Source: Myrica gale (lineage: Eukaryota; Streptophyta; Magnoliopsida; Fagales; Myricaceae). Taken from it: 64,000 nt of DNA. This document shows positions 1-12,171 of the stretch, piece after piece; position 1 is the stretch's first letter, and every line of letters starts with the position of its first letter. Location of the stretch: the NCBI GenBank assembly GCA_963930655.1, contig OZ005602.1, positions 24,131,840 to 24,195,839 on the forward strand, read 5' to 3'. The notes below the pieces were generated by a model. It did not search any database. It saw only the letters and a program-made list of their open reading frames with translations, and was not told the DNA's origin. The translations under genes were made by a program, and so were the position numbers.

Positions 1-67
1 TTGTTATAAAATGTATTTCAAAGTTGTTGCAAGAAGTTTTAATATTTAAAGTTTGCTCTGCATGTAG

Positions 68-2149
<2,082 letters not shown>

Positions 2150-3175
2150 CGAAATCCCCCTCAAGTGCCTTTTCCAAACGATGATTGATGCCCCAATGCT
2201 TAAGGGTCCAAGATTCTTACATTGGTTTGGAGTTCCACTGTGACATTTGCATTTGTGCTTGTAAGAATTGGCTTTCCACGACTTATAAAACGTATTGCAA
2301 TGATCCATCTGTCCATGTGAGGCTAGAGACCCTTTCTCTGTTTCTCTTCTACCGCGTGGTTGCATATGACATTTCTCCACGCTTGTTTCATGCATCCCAG
2401 CTAACTTGTACTAATGAAACGTAATTGGCATCTGCAGGATTGTTGCTTCTGTCTTTGGGAGCTTGCAGTGCAAGATGTGCTAAAGATTACTGTTTCTTGT
2501 AAATTGTCTTGGAGTGTTTCGGTCTTCTTGTTTCTCTAGGTCATGAATGTCGCTGGCATTTGTAGTGATGACAAGATGACTCGTCCCTTCGAACTTGTAG
2601 GGTTGGCCTTTAGATTGACCAATTCACATCTTGAAATTGTTTTTTTTGGAGATGTTTCTGTCAGATACATGGCATCATTAAATGTTCATCTGGTTTTGTA
2701 TCTTCGAAAGGTTGACTTTTGTAGTAGAAGATCAGGGAAATATGAAGAGTGCATATTTTTAATGCCCCAATAAGTACTTGAAAGTTTAGTTGCTGCAAAC
2801 ACAAGGAGTTCAATGCTGTTTATTTGACAGCACAGAAACAGTCTTACGTTGGACAAAGGGGTAGGAAATTTTACCCAATCTCATCTTCTATGATATCATC
2901 AGTACAAAGAAAAAGTTATTGCATTTGCAGAATCTCTCTACTGAGTATTTTAGGGGCACATTTATGAGGATCAAAGACATGTTAAAAAAATAGTGTCTAG
3001 GAATTTATTTATTTATTTGTAACAAGAAATCCTGTACGGTAACCATGGCAGGCCTGATCATTCAAATTATAATCAAATCACTGAATCGGCTCCAGAGTAG
3101 AAAGTCCAAGATTGTTGCTATTGTGTTAAGGATCCTCTGCTTACCCAAAACAATCATACCACCAAGTTACTGAGA
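2150..3175 (+). other. Helicase 3' UTR and intergenic DNA
   Basis: Downstream of the helicase stop codon. The short frames here have no recognisable protein features. The first several hundred bases are probably 3' UTR; no polyadenylation site could be fixed. Nothing else seen. Confidence 0.5.
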
Positions 3176-4109
3176 TTCTCCCTCTCCCCCTCCCACCGTC
3201 TCCCTCTTCTTCTCCCTTTTCTCCCTCTTTTCCTTCCCCCTCCTCTCTAGCTCCTTTTCCCCCTCTTTCTCTTTTCTCCCCTCCGTCCCCTTTCTTTTCT
3301 TCCCCCTCTCTTTTCTCTTTTCTTCCCCCTCTCCCCCTGTTTCTCTTTTCTCTTCCTCCGCCCCCCTCCTTCTTCCTCTTCTTCTCTTCTTCTTTCCCAC
3401 CTTTTTTTGTCCGGAACTTCGACTGTAGATCCCGGTGGTTTTGTGCACCATCAGTGGCCACAGCCTTGCCCAACGTCGTCCTCTCCTCCTGCCACGCACA
3501 ACGATTCCGGCCTGGCTCCCATCGGACGGCGCGTGACGTCTCACGCTCGACACGCGTCGCGCGTGGATCTCACGCGCCAGACGCTGTCCTCACTGTTTCG
3601 GCAAGTTTTCGTCGGCTTTGGTGGCCACGCGCCGTCTGGCTAGGTCCTGCACTCTTTGGCGAGCCCAGCTCCTCCTTGATGCTGACTTCTGGTGGCGCGT
3701 GGTGTACACGCGTCGGGTGTTTTTCCTTGTGATGGTGGTGGCGCGACCTTTCTGCTCGGTTGCTGGCGGTGGTGATGGTTCCGTCTTGTTTTAGTGGCTG
3801 TTAGGGTTTTTGTTGTTGTTTGTTGTCTGTTTTGTGTTGTGTTTGATCCTGCTCCTGCGTGAGCTTTTCCGATCCTTTGTGGATCTTTTGACCGCTCTTG
3901 TTTTGGGCGTTCTGTACCGGGTTGTGGTGCTTTATCTACTGGTAAGCTTAGGTCCTAGTAGCGTCGTCTACTATGTCCGGCCACCGCTTCCACTGCCTAG
4001 CATGGAGCATATAGTGGCTTATACCGATCCTTTTTAGGATCCCGCCGGCTTTTTACGCCTGGTCAGTGTATTTCGGTTTCGTTCTGAAACTTGACCTAGA
4101 AAAAAAAAG
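3176..4109 (+). mobile_element. GC-rich retroposon-like segment, sister of the element at 5736-6694
   Basis: A pyrimidine tract (about 3176-3405, almost only C and T) runs into GC-rich DNA with repeated CGCGTG and ACGCGT words. It ends in short hairpins (stem GATCC/GGATC at 3871-3885 and again at 4026-4041) and an A9 run at 4100-4108. This order, CT tract, CGCG-rich body, hairpins, A tail, is the same as in the bounded retroposon at 5736-6694, so I read it as an older copy of that family. No target-site duplication was found and the left border is uncertain. The purine-side open frames are products of the CT tract, not genes. Confidence 0.45.
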
Positions 4110-4542
4110 TTCGTCTTTACCACTAGACAGGTCTGTATGGTATATAGGAATTTTAAGGGCAGAAGTAGAACAAAGCACAAAAAGAATCGGGGAAGACTTG
4201 AATTATCTTTCCGTGACGCATGCCTCCTCGGGGAAAAAGGTCTTCTTTAAAGTCGACCCTTTCGTTACTCAATACAACTCGTCTCAAAAAGACACTTGGG
4301 TCACGTGAAACTGGGCGTCTTTTTTGTCAGGTCACATTTTGTTAGTGTTATAAAATCACCATTACTAATGAAGGAAATTATGCCTATGGATGTCATGTTT
4401 TAAAAAAAAAAATTACAACTATTTTTCACCAATTTCAATACTTTTTTAAAAATTCCAACAATTTTTTAACAAACTTCAATACCTTTCTATAAACTACAAC
4501 CATCTTTTCACTGATCTTAACAAAATTTACATTACCTATACC

Positions 4543-5552
4543 TAGTGGCGGAGCCAGGAACACAATCAATGAGGAGCAAACTCTTAAGGAAAAATGACAA
4601 AAAAAATTACTATGTAATGCAAAAAAATGTTTTAAAAATATAAATATAAAAAATTAAGGACTAAAAGCATTAAAAATATTGAAATACACCTGTACTATTT
4701 GCTGATAATGAGAGGTGACATTAAAGATTAAATTATTGTTCAAGACACCAATGGAACACCAACTAATCACACAAACAAAGTATATATATATATATATTAT
4801 TAGTAAAACAAAACACATAAATGAAACAAAGTATTTCAGCACTATAACTCTTCAATTCCATAAATGAAGTACTTACTTTTGCTGTCATAAAGGATGTATA
4901 ATATGCTCAATAAGTCTTGCTGAATTTTTTGGGATCTGCAAAAAGAAAACATAACACATAAATGAGAAAAAAATAAACAATTACTGTGTTTCTATTATTC
5001 TTGAAAGAAACAAGAGCAAAACGAAACATATTAGAAAAAGAAGCCAAATGATCCAAAGTTAAAAAAGAACCCAAAGGTTCCAAGGGCATAAAGCTACTTC
5101 ACACCTGTCTTTTAGTGTGACAGTACTATTGAACACAAGCTTCTTATGAATAAAATCTCTATCAACAACAAAATAACCTAAAATTGTAAGGAGAAAATAC
5201 ATACTTGGTAAATGATAATAGAAAAAGAATTTGAACAAGGGCATAAGGCTACTTCTCAACCGTCTTTTAGTATGACAATACTATTGAACACAAGCTTCTT
5301 ATGAATGAAATCTCTATCAACAATAAAATAACCTGAAATTGCAATGAGAAAATACATACTTGGTAAGTGATAATAGAAAAAGAATTTGAATAAAAAAACT
5401 CAATTTTAACAACCAAATAACTATTCTACTCCCCTTACAAAATGAGAAACACAGAAAAATCGTAGTTTGTGGGCCAAGGGGGGCATGCCTAGTAAAAAAA
5501 AATTACATTTAAAAGCAATGGCCCCTGTTCGCCCCTCTTCTCTCCGCCTGTG
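4543..5552. mobile_element. Non-autonomous hAT element with 8-bp target duplication
   Basis: Bounded by the perfect 8-bp duplication CCTATACC (4535-4542 and 5553-5560). Left end TAGTGGCGGAGCC; right end CTCCGCCTGTG, whose complement CACAGGCGGAG matches the left inverted repeat. The 1010-bp interior is AT-rich and has no transposase-like frame. It contains a 155-bp tandem duplication. The terminal repeat resembles that of the gene-carrying hAT element at 45941-47934 (CAGAGGCGGAGC...CCGCCACTG), so the two may use the same transposase. Confidence 0.82.
5081..5390. repeat. 155-bp tandem duplication inside the hAT element
   Basis: Two adjacent copies beginning CAAGGGCATAAAGCTAC at 5081 and CAAGGGCATAAGGCTAC at 5236. 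They continue in step through AACACAAGCTTCTTATGAAT and the AAAATACATACTTGGTAA region with scattered substitutions. Open frames running through them are not supported as genes. Confidence 0.8.
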
Positions 5553-5735
5553 CCTATACCAAATTTACCAATCCAAACTCAGCCTAAGTCGCGGGCATCG
5601 TTACGAAAAGACGCCCTTGAGGCGACATTCCTGTTGTCAGGTCACATTTTATTAGTGTTATAAAATCACCATTACTAACGAAGGAAATTTTAGGCGTTAC
5701 TAATGCTATTGGGCGATTCGAAGGAGTTTTGCGGC

Positions 5736-6694
5736 CTGTTGCAAAAACACAGTGATCTGAGGAAGTCCAAAAGGAAGTACGCGTTGCGTTTTGAAGTTAT
5801 TCTAGAGAGAGAGCGTCTGCCCTCTCTCTAGAAGCCTCATCGTCACTTCGCCTGCAACCCCTCCCCCCTCTCTCCTACTGGCGGCGGGAGGAGCCCCTGC
5901 TCTTCCCGCCGCCCCCTCCATCCCTCTCCTCCCTCTTATCCCTGTGTTTTGCCGGATCTCGACTTTTCCTCCCTTTCTCCTCTCCCTTTTGGTCCCTCTC
6001 CGTGGCGAGTTTCCAAGCCAGATCCCGGCGTTCCTGCCGGTCGTTGGTGACCACGCGCCACAGGGACAGGCTCCTCTGCTCAGGGCGTTCATTTCGGGCT
6101 CGTTCCGTTCGCCGTCGAACGGCGCGTGGTCCTACACGCGTGCGCGCGTGTGGGCCACGCGCCTCCCTTTTTGTGGATCTGTTTGGGCGGCTCGGGTTGT
6201 TTTCTCGGCCCGTGGTGTTTTGTCCGTGTGTTGTGCTCTGTTTTTCTTGTGTCTGTGTTTTTTATTTCTGCAGGATGTTGTGGGATGGTGCACCGGGTGA
6301 CCCCAGCGCCGGCGGCTTTGCTGACCCGGTGGTTTGTCTCTTGCTCCATCGCCATTTTTTGTCATGGGCCTTGTTGCCCATTTGTGCTGGTGCGGATTGT
6401 CTCTCGGAGGTGTTGGATTCTTGTTCGCAGACCGTCGCTTTTGGCGGTGTTATTGACGGGTCTTTGGACCCGCGTTGAATCTACGGATCTTTGCATCCGT
6501 CATGTTGAGGCCTCGATGGCCATTTGGAATCTGGCCTTTAGGGCCTTTCGATGTAACGCCCGTAGGGCTTTATGTGCTGTTGTATTTGGTTGTAAGTTTC
6601 TGTTCTTTGTATCCAGCCTTGCAGGGCTGTCTGTCTTCAGCACTTGTGTTTGTTATCCTGTGAAATGAATTTCACGTTTATTTGGAAAAAAAAA
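5736..6694 (+). mobile_element. Poly(A)-tailed non-LTR retroposon with 15-bp target duplication
   Basis: A 959-bp insertion bounded by the perfect duplication AAGGAGTTTTGCGGC at 5721-5735 and 6695-6709. The 3' end is an A tract directly before the right duplication, the signature of LINE-type target-primed reverse transcription. The body is GC-rich with a CT-rich 5' part and CGCG-rich centre, unlike the AT-rich surroundings. The 3' 200 bp is a series of small hairpins, for example GGGTC-TTTG-GACCC at 6458-6471 and ACGGAT-CTTTGC-ATCCGT at 6483-6500. No reverse transcriptase frame is present. Open frames of 158 and 180 codons occur on the + strand but resemble no protein I know. It lies about 190 bp upstream of the bc1 subunit start codon. 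Confidence 0.82.
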
Positions 6695-6887
6695 AAGGAG
6701 TTTTGCGGCGACTTTAACCGACTTAAAAAGGTCAGGTCATGTGTTTACATCCCGGTGAGGGCTCGCTCATTTCTGATATATCGCAGATGCTCTTTTTGAG
6801 ATGCCGAGGAAAACATATTCTATTTGATAGAGAAGTGAGAGAGAGAGGGGTTCGACTTTTGAGTTTGACCGAGAGAATTCAGGAGCA

Positions 6888-8380
6888 ATGGCTGCCGGTG
6901 GATCAGGAGGCGTCTTCAAGTTTTTGAACCCGAAACTTCGACCCCACACTAACGATATCCAATCCTTAGCCTTGTGGGGCGTCGCCGCCGGCACCTCTGC
7001 TCTTTGGCTCGTCCAGGTTCCCTATTTCCCCTTTTCCTCCTCTACTTCTACTTTTCTAATTTATCCTTCTGACTTTTTACTTTCCATGAATTTTTTTTTT
7101 GTGTTCTCGCCATCCAAACGAAACTCGCTCCAAAATGTTTAAGGCTCTTTAAATCTTTCGAGTCTTGACAAGCCTGTTTAGTAAGATTGCACTCAATCTA
7201 TACTTTGCTGAGATTTGTGTTATCGGATGCAATTTGCTAAATTGAAACAAGTCATCGTATGTATAAACACTTCCATACTTTTGTTTCTTATTCTTCAATT
7301 CGATCTAGTACATCATTGCTAATGCCATCTTAGAGAATACCGATGCTTCAGTTTCGATGAGATCGCCTCTTAGTTTAGAGACTGCGGAAGAGACAGTAAA
7401 CCAGATTCCTGTATGAGAATTTAACGCCAGATGTGAAAACCTTAGCTTTTGCATATAGCTTTTACGCGAGATATTAGTTTTAGGGTGGAAAAAAACAACT
7501 TATACTCTAAAGTAATCAAAAAAGTAATCAACTTTATAAAGTATCTTTATTTTCCTTTATATGATTCATTCACTCGATGCAAAAATTCGAATGGAGGCTT
7601 GAGATAGTGATGTTAAAGAAGGTTAAGTCTGATGGTTTGAATGGTCTAGGTATGGTTCCTACTTGTTGTGTCTCTTATTTAATGCTTGCTGTATCTCTCC
7701 CTATGAATCGGATGAGGTAGGAAAGTGGAGAGGATCTCAATTGTTGGAAATGAGCTATGCAAAGTAGAGCTTGATAGGTAACGGGAGCTTAGATGGGATA
7801 CTCCTTTCATAAAAGTTAAAACTGCATAAACTGGAATTTATTTTATTCTGCGTTTGTTAAAATCACTGCTCAAAAAAGTGTGTTTTCCTGTATGTTTGGG
7901 TTAAAAATCGTAGTTTTAATTATATTACCTCTTTTCTGCTGGGCCATGATTACTTGTATTTCACTCCACAATGGTAACATTATGCCTTATATATCTTGGG
8001 GACTTGATAATTATAGAAATTTGGAAGTGTCAAGCAATTTGGAATCAGCAAACAGGTAGAATCAGCTATGCATGAATTAAGCTTTATGTTGACTTTTAGG
8101 TTCACCTGGATTGAGAAAATGTATCCATACACAATGCTAACATTTTGTTCCTCTCAATCTATGTACGAGTAATCTAGTTCTTGTACGCAAAGCTTAGTGA
8201 TTATGATGGTACTTATATGCATTCAATCTAACTTAGTTCTCTTATGGGTTCATTATGTTATCACTTGTTGGTAGAATTTTTTCTATGGTACTTTCTTATG
8301 ATTTTGTTTCGAACATGAAACAGCCATTCGGTTGGTTGAAGAAGACATTTTTCGAGAAACCTGAACCGGAAGAGAAGTGA
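6888..8380 (+). CDS. QCR10: Cytochrome b-c1 complex small subunit (QCR10, 6.7-kDa type)
   Basis: Two exons, 6888-7016 and 8324-8380 (TGA), joined in phase 0 across a GT-AG intron, give a 61-residue protein, close to the plant family's usual length. Hallmarks are a soluble N-terminus (FKFLNPKLRPHTNDIQ), one hydrophobic membrane segment (LALWGVAAGTSALWLVQ) and the conserved PFGWLKKTFFEKP C-terminal stretch. The plant 6.7-kDa subunit is a single-pass component of mitochondrial complex III in the inner membrane. The start is the first ATG after a GA-rich leader. A GC-rich retroposon ends about 190 bp upstream and may supply part of the promoter or leader. The intron (7017-8323) holds no other feature I could recognise. 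Confidence 0.92.
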
Positions 8381-8996
8381 TACTGCTGCAGGATATTACC
8401 GGAACTTCAAATGATCATTCTTCTGGGTTAAGCGACCTAGTGGAGTAGATTCCGTATGAATAATTCATGGTATCTGTTTCTTGTTTGTAGCTTCCCTCTT
8501 GGGGACTGCAGTGACAATGACATGTTTAAGAACCTAGTCTTTGACAAAATGTGATGGATTTTTGTTGAATGGCCTGTTTGAGATGAGCAGTACAATGAAG
8601 GTTTTAATTGTTTTCCTACTTTTTCCTGTCAGTTGTCGAACTTGATAATTCAATAACATAAAGCTCTTTCGCTATGCCCATTAATGAGTAATTCCAGCCA
8701 TCCAATCTGGTCAAGCTCGAGTATCACAAATTGGACAAGTTGAGGCCAGACATTCCCTTCTTTACCACCGCTCACGTTCACAACTTCCAATTCCCCTCAA
8801 CCTCTAGAGGGATCCGCGGTGTTCTCATAACCAAATTTCATGCGTTCTAATCTAACTTTTACGTGGCACACAAACAATCGAGAGCCGATATTATAGCAAG
8901 CATTTATAAAATTCACGGGTTTGGAATGATTGTTCTATAGTTGGCGAGTGAAGTACAGGTTTATTTTGAAAGGACAATCTGAGCTTTTGGGCATAA

Positions 8997-9077
8997 GCGC
9001 CTGTAGGTCTGTGGATAGAGTATTAGAGCGTCTGTTTCATAAGCAGAAAGTCGTAGGTTCGACCCCTACCTGCCGCG
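8997..9077 (+). pseudogene. tRNA-Arg (CCU)-derived pseudogene with CAT anticodon
   Basis: The segment follows plant nuclear tRNA-Arg(CCU) closely: 5' GCGCCTGTAG, anticodon arm TCTGT-TTCATAA-GCAGA, and T arm GTAGG-TTCGACC-CCTAC. Three defects are visible. The D arm carries an 8-nt insertion (TATTAGAG after GTGGATAGAG). The anticodon at 9038-9040 reads CAT instead of CCT. The 3' acceptor strand reads CTGCCGC, giving a C-C mismatch with the 5' strand. The A box is also altered (GGTCTGTGG). A functional tRNA is unlikely. The comparison with tRNA-Arg is from memory. Confidence 0.75.
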
Positions 9078-9104
9078 GATGTCGTACTATTTTTCTCATT
9101 TAGA

Positions 9105-9262
9105 GGATGTTTGGTTGCGTTGTTTTTTTTTTAGAATTATTGTTACGTGTGTTGTATTTATTTTTATGTGGTGTTAAAAATGATGTTTGGTCGTATAATT
9201 TTTTGTATTGTGAGAATTCAAAAAATTTCTGAGAATTTTTTTTAACCGAACATTCTCTTAGT
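9105..9262. repeat. Degenerate MITE-like repeat (family B type)
   Basis: Starts GGATGTTTGGTTGCGTTG and ends near TTAACCGAACATTCTC, an imperfect inverted repeat of GTTTGGT/ACCGAAC type. The interior is T-rich. It resembles the family B copies near 35073 and 41940 in its ends, but is too diverged for certainty. Confidence 0.35.
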
Positions 9263-9285
9263 TTTTTTTTTGTTCTAAGAGTAGT

Positions 9286-9545
9286 CGGGCCAATTTACAC
9301 ACATCCTCGATTAATCTCAGAATCTGTACACTTATTTCGTCCCGCACAAACCAAATAATTACCAAGTCAAAAGCAAAGTCTTAACCATTTTTTTCCCTAA
9401 CCTTACTTAGGTCAATTTACACACATCTTGATTAATCTCAGAATCTGGATGAAATGTTAGAATCTGAATTTGTACACTCCTTTCATCCTACACAAAACCA
9501 AATGATTATCAAGTCAATAATTAAGTCTTAACCACTAGACCAACC
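9286..9545 (-). repeat. Two tandem degenerate SINE-like copies
   Basis: Two diverged units of about 125 bp, each with AATTTACACACATC and ATTAATCTCAGAATCTG, begin near 9291 and 9415. On the minus strand each begins with an A-box-like word (GGTCTAGTGGTTAAGACTT in the unit ending near 9545) and ends GAGATTAATC-AAATTG. This layout matches tRNA-derived plant SINEs with a decayed B box. No flanking duplication was seen. Confidence 0.5.
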
Positions 9546-10002
9546 CGATTATTGATTTTGACATTTTTTCATGCAAATTAAGCCTAATTATTTTTATGTT
9601 CCTTTTATGTGACAATAAACAAGACCAGCTAAAACGGGTCTTTGAAAGAACCTAGAGCCTCGCTTCGACAAATTGTATGTTTAAAGTTTATCTCTATTCA
9701 ACACATAAAGTTTACATAACTCAAATCCAATACAACTCAAAAGTCAAGTCACTCACAACAAAGCTCTAAGACTTATATCTACCCAACTCCACGACCCGCC
9801 GGAGGAATTTTCCGTCACTCAAATGGTCCCGGAAATGGAGGCAGTATACGCGATTACAACACAAACCGACCGACCAATAGAACCACGAAATGATGGTCCT
9901 TAGTAAGATCTTGGCCTGGGTACTTCCTGACCCAGAAAAAGGAAGCAAGCACTCAAAAAGATACGGAACAAGAATATACAAGATTACTAAATACGTAATT
10001 TC

Positions 10003-12171
10003 TTAGGATGCCATAACTGGAACTCGCTTGTGCCCCATGCAAACTTGTCGAAGCATTAGATAGCCATTCCGGTAATGCTCGAGAGAAAAGCACAGCTGCC
10101 GTATCGCCTCTCGTTTCTCTTCTGCTCCTTCTGAGATCACAACGTTTTGCCTCTGGACTTCCTCCTCCAGACCCTTCGTTCTTGATCTCAGCTCCTCCAC
10201 CAATTTATGCCCGTCTTCCATTGCGCCAATCAGCTCGACATGTTCAGCTTGCAATTGCTGCAGATGCTTATCCACTTGGTCAATCCGATCATCCCTATGG
10301 CTTACCTCTGCTCTAAATGTAAGAGCTTTTGCATTGAGTTCGTCTCTTTCTAATTTCAAACCATCAAGGCTTTTATTCAAATTCTCTATGCAATTACCTC
10401 TCTCGACAATTTCTGCCTTTAACTGATCAATTTCAATCGTAAGTCTCTCCTCCATTTCCAACTTTTCAGCCTTGACCTTTCTAATCTCATCCTCCAGTAA
10501 ACGAGTACGTGATTCCCATTCTCTGAGCTCCCCCTCCAATCGAGTCCGTTCCTCCAATAATTTAGACATTTCAGCCTTCAAATTTCTTTTTTCGGGAAAA
10601 ATCTTCTCCTCAGCATCAGATACTTCTAATTTCAAATCCCTGATCTCACGATCTCGGTCTGATAAACTAGCTTTCAACCTTGAAATTCTTTCCTGGAGCT
10701 TGGACACCTCCCTTTTTTCTGTATTGAGTTTTGTTTTCCAGGTAGAAGTTTCTTTACGAGCCAGCTCAACCTGATCCTGTAAACGGCGGGTGTCTTCAGA
10801 GGACTTATTACTCTCAAGTTCATGCTTCAAACGAGCAATTTCTTTCTCCGAGTCCTGAAGCTTTCCTTCATTGATTCTCAGCTCTTCCACCAGAGCTTTA
10901 ATCTTGCCATCCCCGTCTAAAACTTTTGGGTATGACTCACCAACCTGTTTGTGAATCCCTGATGCCTGATTCATTTCTAAGTCCAGCTCAGAGTCTCGCG
11001 TCTTGACATCTTCCTGTGTAAAGGATCCAAGCTCAGAGTGGAGGTCATTACTGAATCCTGATGACTTATACCTTCGGATATCATTCTTCAGCCTAGTGAT
11101 CTCATCCTCCGAAATGTATAACTTTTCATTTGCAATCCTCAGCTCTTGCTCATATTGTGCAATTCTAGCATGGAAGTCTTCAGGAATTTCATATTTTCCC
11201 CCCCTAAATGAACCGTCTGGATTCTCTACCTGTTGCATCTGGAGCCTCTCTTTCGTGTCACGCAGCTCAATCTCCAAGTCCCCCATCTTCCGGTTCAAGC
11301 CCAGGTCCCCACCATTCCCCGATAGAACTGAGTAATTGTTGACTGAAGAATCATCAGAGTCTGCCTCAGAATCTGTCAATGTTGATGATTCATCTCCTTC
11401 TTTCTGGTAAACATCAGAGTTATTCCCCCCTGAGCCAAGGAAGAAATCAAAACCAGGAGCTCGGTGGCCAGATCTACGACGACCCAACCGGTGTTCAGGA
11501 GTATAGGGCAGTTCCAAGCCAGGGTCAGAAATGCCTAAACTTTGGGAGTGGAGATCTGATGGGATATTTTTTCTCAATTCTCCTGTAAGATGATCATATC
11601 GCTCAGCCAGTGACCTGTACATGCGATAAAACTCCTCAACATGAGAGATCAGTTCAGGCCGCTTTTTATAATACATATCAGCCTTTTTGGCAAATGAATC
11701 TCCATCATCTTCAATCAGCTTCATCATGCGTTTGACGCTCTGGTCCATCTCTGAGATCAAGGTACGTTTTGTCATCTTCTTGTTTGATATTTCGGTATAG
11801 ATTATGATAGCAGCATTCAGTGCTTGTGGGATGTATATAATCTCCTAACAGTTAGGTTTACCAACAGAAGTAGTGCTAAATATAACGTGATTCTACGGTC
11901 GTAGATATTAAATTTAGGTAATGACGTCTTTTTTTTTGTGGACTAACAAATGTTGACCACAATCAGTTCTGACTTCCCCATTTGCTGATCTCTTTCCTTT
12001 GCCTTCTTACATATGGCAGTTAATCATGACGAGGTTGAAGATCAAATAAAAAGGGAAATATGCAGCTATATGCTCACCCTCAAGATTCTCTGCTAGCCAC
12101 CTGGAGTTCCTTGGACTGATGTGACTATCCCACCACCAGGAATGAGACTTTCTTGATTCTGCTCTCTTCAT
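10003..12171 (-). CDS. NET4: NETWORKED-type (NET4-like) actin-binding protein
   Basis: Two coding exons, 12171-12078 and 11750-10003 (TAA), joined in phase 1, give 613 residues. The N-terminal NAB (KIP1-like) domain spans the intron: residues 10-75 include SWWWDSHISPRNSRWL in exon 1 and MYYKKRPELISHVEEFYRMY in exon 2. A linker follows, then long heptad-rich coiled coil (about residues 180-575). Residues 581-583 are the IRQ motif, in IRQLCFSLEHYRNGYLML, typical of the NET3/NET4 branch. NAB binds F-actin; NET4 proteins are reported to link actin to the vacuole membrane through RABG3 GTPases. The start is the ATG 18 nt inside the exon after a noncoding leader exon. Length and intron position fit NET4. 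NET4A versus NET4B is not decidable here. Confidence 0.9.

Larger units (their letters stand above)
4326..5689. repeat. 54-bp direct repeats flanking a hAT element
   Basis: The segments 4326-4379 and 5636-5689 are identical except at two positions. They contain the words GTCAGGTCACATTTT and AAATCACCATTACTAA. A hAT element (4543-5552) sits between them; without it and its duplication the repeat spacing would be about 292 bp. This looks like an older tandem or subterminal repeat, later split by the insertion. The TTACTAACG-type words recall CACTA subterminal repeats, but no CACTA termini were found. Confidence 0.6.

Noticed and set aside
3141-3553. Long minus-strand frames rich in Glu, Lys, Arg and Gly
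   Set aside because: They are translations of a pure CT-rich tract on the plus strand; low complexity, no domain, and part of a retroposon-like repeat.
6002-6668. Plus-strand frames of 158 and 180 codons
   Set aside because: They lie inside the poly(A) retroposon and overlap in different frames. GC-rich sequence simply lacks stops, and no reverse transcriptase or other motif is visible.
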